Origin: JAENVT01 sp031430695
Lineage (GTDB): Bacteria; Actinomycetota; Acidimicrobiia; Acidimicrobiales; Ilumatobacteraceae
DNA: 64,000 bases
Reading direction: 5' to 3'
Assembly: GCA_031430695.1 (NCBI GenBank)
Contig: JANPBZ010000134.1
Location: forward strand, 15,767 to 79,766
Shown here piece by piece: positions 41,701 through 47,700 of the stretch. The number at the start of each line of letters is the position of its first letter. Within the stretch, counting starts at the first letter, position 1. The translations under genes were made by a program, and so were the position numbers. The notes beneath the pieces are model-generated. The model made no database searches and was not told the DNA's origin. It worked only from the letters and a program-made list of their open reading frames with translations.

Positions 41701-44700
41701 CTGGCCGTCGGCGCCTCGGTGACCTTCACCGTGGTGATGGCAATCGACTCCTCGGTGACCGCTGACGTGACGAACACCGCGACGGTGGCCGCACCCAGCG
41801 GCGTCACCGATCCAAACTCTGGCGACAACGCTGCCAGCGACACCGACACCATGCTGTTGGTCGCTGATCTGTCGATCACCAAGACTGATGGCTCGGCGAC
41901 CGTGACGCCCGGCACGACCGTCGTCTACTCGGTGACCGCATCGAACGCCGGCCCATCCGACATCGCCGGCGCGGCGGTCACCGACCTCGTGCCGGCCGCG
42001 CTCACCGGGGCGACGTGGACCTGCGCCGGAACGAGCGGAGGAGCATGCACCACCGCGACCGGATCGGCACCGATCAACCAGTCCGTCGATCTGCCGGTCG
42101 GTGGCTCGGTCACGTTCACCATCACGGGTGTGGTCGATCCGGCACTGGTCGGCGACCTCGTCAACACGGCAACGGTTGCCGCGCCGGTCGGCGTGATCGA
42201 CCCGAACCCAGGCAACAACTCGGCAACTGACCTCGACACCAACACTCCGGTCACCGACCTCGCCGTCAGCAAGACCGATGGCCTGACATCGGCACTGCCC
42301 GGCGACGTGGTGACCTACACCGTCACGGTTTCCAGTGCCGGCCCATCCGATGCCGTCGGCGCATCGTTGATCGATGCCGTGCCGGCTGTGCTCACCGGCG
42401 TGACATGGACCTGCGCTGCGGTCAATGGCGGCTGTGTTGCCAGCGGCACGGGCTCACTGAACGAGTCGATCGACGTAGCCGTGGGTGGCACGGTGACGTT
42501 CTCGATCACCGGAACCGTCGTCGGCACAGCGACTGGAACGATCACCAACACGGCCACAGTCATGGCGCCAGCAGGCGCGAACGATCCCAACCCGGGCGAC
42601 AACTCGGCCACCGATGCGACGACCGTGAATCCGAAGGCCGACCTGTCGATCACCAAGACCGATGGCAATCTCAGCGATGTTGCCGGCACCACGGTGACAT
42701 ACACGATTGAAGTCGCCAACGCCGGTCCGTCGATGATCACCGGCGCACCGGTGGCCGACGTCATGCCCCCGGCGCTCAGCGGAGCGACGTGGAGTTGCAC
42801 GGCGACTGCCGGGTCGGTGTGCGGCGGGGTCGGTGGCGCCGGTGACATCGCCGCGACGGTCGATCTGCTCGCCGGTGGTGTGGCTACCTTCACGGTGACC
42901 GCGACGATCGACGCTGCCTTCACCGGCACGCTGACGAACACCGCGACCGTGGCCATGCCCGGCCCCGGTGTGGATCCGACGCCCGGCAACAACATCGCCG
43001 TCGACACCACCGACGTCGTGGCAGTCGCTGATCTGTCGGTGACGAAGACTGATGGTGTGGTGTCGGAGGTGCCTGGTACTGCGGTGTCGTACACGATCGT
43101 GGTGTCGAACGCCGGTCCGTCGGATGTGGTCGGTGCGTCGGTGAGTGATGTGATGCCGGTGTCGTTGTCGAATGTGTTGTGGTCGTGTGTGGGTGTGGCT
43201 GGTGGTGTGTGTTCGCCGTCGGGTACGGGTGATGTCGTTGATGTGATCGATGTGGCTTCGGGTGGCTCGGTGACGTACTCGGTGTCGGGTGATTTGGCTG
43301 CTGATGCGTCCGGGGTGTTGGTCAATGCGGTGTCGGTGGTTGCTCCTGGTTCTGTGACGGATCCGGATCTGTCGAACAACTCGGCGAGCGATGTCGACAC
43401 GTTGGTGCCGACTGCTGATCTGTCGGTGACGAAGACTGATGGTGTGGTGTCGGAGGTGCCTGGTACTGCGGTGTCGTACACGATCGTGGTGTCGAACGCC
43501 GGTCCATCGGATGTGGTCGGTGCGTCGGTCACCGACGTCTTCCCGGCGACGCTCATCGGCGCCTCGTGGACCTGCGTCGCCGTGAACGGTGCCTGCCCGG
43601 CGTCCGGTAGCGGCAGCATCAGCGAATTGGTCGACCTGGCAACAGGCGGCACTGCAACGTTCACCGTCACCGCCACCTTGTCGAGTTCGGCCACAGGATC
43701 GATCACCAATACGGCCACCGTCACGCCGCCGGCGGGCGCGACGGATCCGGATCCGACCAACAACTCTGACGCCGACACCGACACGCTCGATGCCGTTGCC
43801 GATCTGTCGATCACCAAGACCGACAACGACACGAATGCTCGCCCGGGAGACCTGATCACGTACGAGATCGTTGCCTCCAACGCCGGTCCGTCGGCGATCA
43901 CTGGCGCTGTTGTCAGTGACGCGATGCCCGCGGGAGTCTTTGGCGTCAGTTGGACGTGCGCAGCCGGCAGTGGCGCCACGTGCCCGGCGTCGGGTATCGG
44001 TGATCTGAACGAAACAGTCGATCTGGCCGTCGGCGCCTCGGCGACGTTCACTGTCACGGCGACCGTCACGGCCTCCGTTGGATCGATCACCAACACCGCG
44101 CAGATCGATGCACCCGCCGGTGCCACGGATCCGAACACAGCCGACAACGTCGCCAGCGACACCACCCAGGTCGACCCGCTCGGTGATTTGTCGATCACCA
44201 AGACCGACGGTCTGACGTCGGCCGCGCCGGGAGCAGGGATCTCCTACTCCATCGTTGTTTCCAACAGCGGTCCGTCGGCGGCCGCAGGCGTCGCTATCAG
44301 CGACACCGTGCCCCCGTCGTTGTCGGGTGTCACCTGGTCGTGCACGGCCAGCCCCGGATCCGCATGCACCAATGCGACCGGCACCGGCGACATCAGCGAA
44401 CTTGTTGATCTCGCTGCCGGTGGTTCTGTTTCGTTCATGGTCGCGGCAACGATCGACGCCGATGCCACGGGTGTGCTCAGCAATACCGCGACGGTGGCTC
44501 CACCCTCCGGCTTCGCCGACTCCGACTCCGCCAACAACTCGGCCACCGATGTCACCGACCTGGATCCGGCGGTCGACCTCGCCGCGACGAAGACCGATGG
44601 GCAGGTCATCGCGATCCCCGGCACGCCGATCAGCTACATCATCGTCGTCACCAACGCCGGCCCGTCGGTGGCCGCGGGATCGCAAGTGCTCGACAGCCTG

Positions 44701-47700
44701 CCTGCGTCGTTGCTCGGAGCGACCTGGACATGTAGCGCGGCACCGGGATCCTCGTGCGGTGCGCCGTCGGGTAGCGGCTCGATCGACGAGATCGTGACCG
44801 TCGGCGTCGGCGGCACCCTCACGTACATCGTTGCTGCTTCCGTTTCACCATCTGCCGTGGGAGTGCTCGCCAACACCGTCACCGTCATGCCCGCCCTCGG
44901 CACCGGCGACACGAATGCCGGCAACAACTCGGCGACCGACGTCGACTCGCTGTCGCCGCAGGCCAACGTGAATGTTGTCAAGACCGACGGAGCAGCCGCG
45001 GCTGTGCCGGGCACGACGATCACCTACTCGATCATCGTCAGCAACGCCGGCCCATCCGCTGTGTCCAATGCCGCCGTTGCCGATGTGCTGCCGGCAGAGC
45101 TCATCAATGCCACCTGGACGTGCACGGGCTCGATCGGTGGCTCGTGCGATGCGGTCTCGGGCATCGGTGGCATCGTCACGACGGCCGATCTGCAGGCCGG
45201 CTCCGCTGTGACCTACACCCTGACTGCCACGGTCGTCCCCGTCGCTACAGGCACCGTGGTCAATACCGCAACGGTGAGCGTGCCGGTGGGTGTCGTCGAC
45301 TCCGATCTGACCGACAACTCGTCGACCGATATCGACAACCTCACTCCTTCGGTCGACCTGTCGATCGCCAAGACAGATGGTGTCACATCGGTGGTTCCGG
45401 GGACCTCGACCACCTACACGATCATGGTTGCAAACAGCGGGCCGTCAACGGCGGCCGGTGCTCAGATCACGGACCTGTTGCCCGCAGAGCTCATCAATGC
45501 CAGTTGGGGGTGCACCGCTTCGGGCGGCGCGACGTGCGGCACCCCCAGCGGCTCTGGCGACGTATCGCTGCTGGCCACACTGCCGGCCGGCGGATCACTG
45601 ACGATCGATGTCGATGCCGATATCGACCCGACCGCCACGGGCTTCGTCGTCAACACGGCAACGGTCACAGGACCTGTCGGCGTGACCGACACGGACCCCG
45701 CCAACGATTCTGCGACCGACAGCGATGTACTGACTCCAACGGCCGACCTGTCGATCACCAAGGACGACGGTCTGGCGACGGCATTGCCCGGCGACCCCGT
45801 GGCCTATGCCATCGTGGTCACCAACAACGGCCCGTCCGCAGTCGTCGGCGCGACCGTCACTGATGTGATGCCCGCCGGGTTGTCGGCGGTGACATGGACG
45901 TGCAGCGCTTTGCCGAGTTCGTCGTGCGCGTCCGCTGCGGGTGGCGGGGACATCGCGACCACGGTCGATCTGGCCATCGGTGAGTCGGCGACGTTCGTGA
46001 TCGACGCGACGATCGCGATTAGCCAAATCGGTGTCGTGACCAACACCGCGACCGTCGACGCCCCAGTGGGGGTCACCGATCCCAACAGCGCCGACAACAT
46101 CGCCATCGACACGACCATGGTCAACGGGCTCGGCGACGTGTCGATCGTCAAATCCGATGGTGTTGCCACGATCGTTGCCGGAACCTCGACTACGTACACG
46201 ATCGTGGTCACCAACCCGGGGCCGTCGCAGATCGACCGCATCCAGGTGATCGACTCGTTGCCGGCTGCATTGATCGGTGCGAGTTGGACCTGCGCGGCGA
46301 CCGGTGCAGCGTCGTGTAGCGCAGCATCAGGCTTCGGTTCGATCAGCGAGATGATCGACATGCCGGCCGCGAGCACCGTCACGTTCAGCGTGACGGCCAC
46401 GGTGTCACCCTCTGCCAGTGGCACGCTTTCGAATACTGCGTCGGTGACGTTGCCGACTGGCATCGTGGACTCCGACCTGACCAACAATGACTCGACTGAT
46501 GTCACCGACATCGACAGGATCGCCGATCTGGCCGTGACGAAGACCAATCACGTCTCGGCGCTCACGCCTGGCAACTCGGTCGGCTACGACATCACCGTCG
46601 TCAACAACGGGCCTTCATCGGTCAGCGGTGCCACGCTCAGCGATCTCGTTCCCGCCTCGATCACCGGTGTCACGTGGACGTGTACAGCGGGCGCCGGGGC
46701 CGCATGTGGAGCGGGCGCCGGCAGCGGCAACGTGTCGCTCAACCTCGATCTCGCGGTCGGCGCGAGTGTGGCCGTACGCATCACCGGCACGGTGTCGCCG
46801 AACGCAGCCGGAACACTGACCAACTCCGCAACGGTCGCCCCGCCTGTCGGCGTCACCGACCCCGATGTCGCAGACAACACAGCCACAGATACCGACACGC
46901 TCGACCCGGTCGCCGACGTGTCAGTGGCCAAGTCGAACGGCGTCACGTCGCAGTCGCCAGGTGCAACGTCGTCGTACACCATCACCGTTGCCAACGCCGG
47001 GCCTTCTGCGGCCGCCGGCGTCACCATCGACGACCCGCTGCCTTCGGGCGTGGCGACTGCCTCGTGGACATGCTCGGCAGCGGCAGGTTCGTCGTGCGCC
47101 GCTGCGTCGGGAATCGGAGCTGTCAACACCACCGTCGACCTTGCCGCGGCCGGAACTGTGACGTTGACGGTGTCGCTGCAAGCCGGCCTGTTCGCTGGCA
47201 CATTGACCAACACGGTGACCGCGACCGTGGCAGCTGGAACGACCGACCCCGACCCCTCCAACAACGTCGCCAGTGACACCGACACCTTGGTGTTCACCGC
47301 CGACATCGCTGTCACCAAGGCCGTGTCTGCGGCCGTGGTTGCAGTTGGTCAGGCCCTCAACTACACGGTCGTTGTCTCCAACGCCGGCCCCGATCGGGCG
47401 GCGGGCGTCACCGTGCTCGACACCATGCCTGCCGGCCTGGCCAGCCTCACATGGACATGCGCGGCAACCCCTGGTTCCTCGTGCCCGGCGAATGGCACGG
47501 GCGACATCACCTCGAGCATCGATCTTGCCGCTGGCGGATCGGCCACCTTCACCGTGAGCGCGACGGTGACCAGTGCCGCGCCGAACACCATCGTCAACAC
47601 TGCGACTGCTGCCGTCGGGCCCGACACCATCGATCCTGATCCGACGAACAACACGGCCAGTGTGACGTTCGCGGTCGACTTCACCTCGTCGCTGTCGGTG

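Noticed and set aside
29935..44685. Very long minus-strand open frames opposite the giant gene (for example 29935-32607, 32959-34920, 37012-39957, 42454-44685)
   Set aside because: They are Arg/Gly/Asp-rich low-complexity shadows caused by the C-ending codon bias and repetition of the plus-strand gene. They lack ribosome sites and family motifs, and none mirrors a conserved product.
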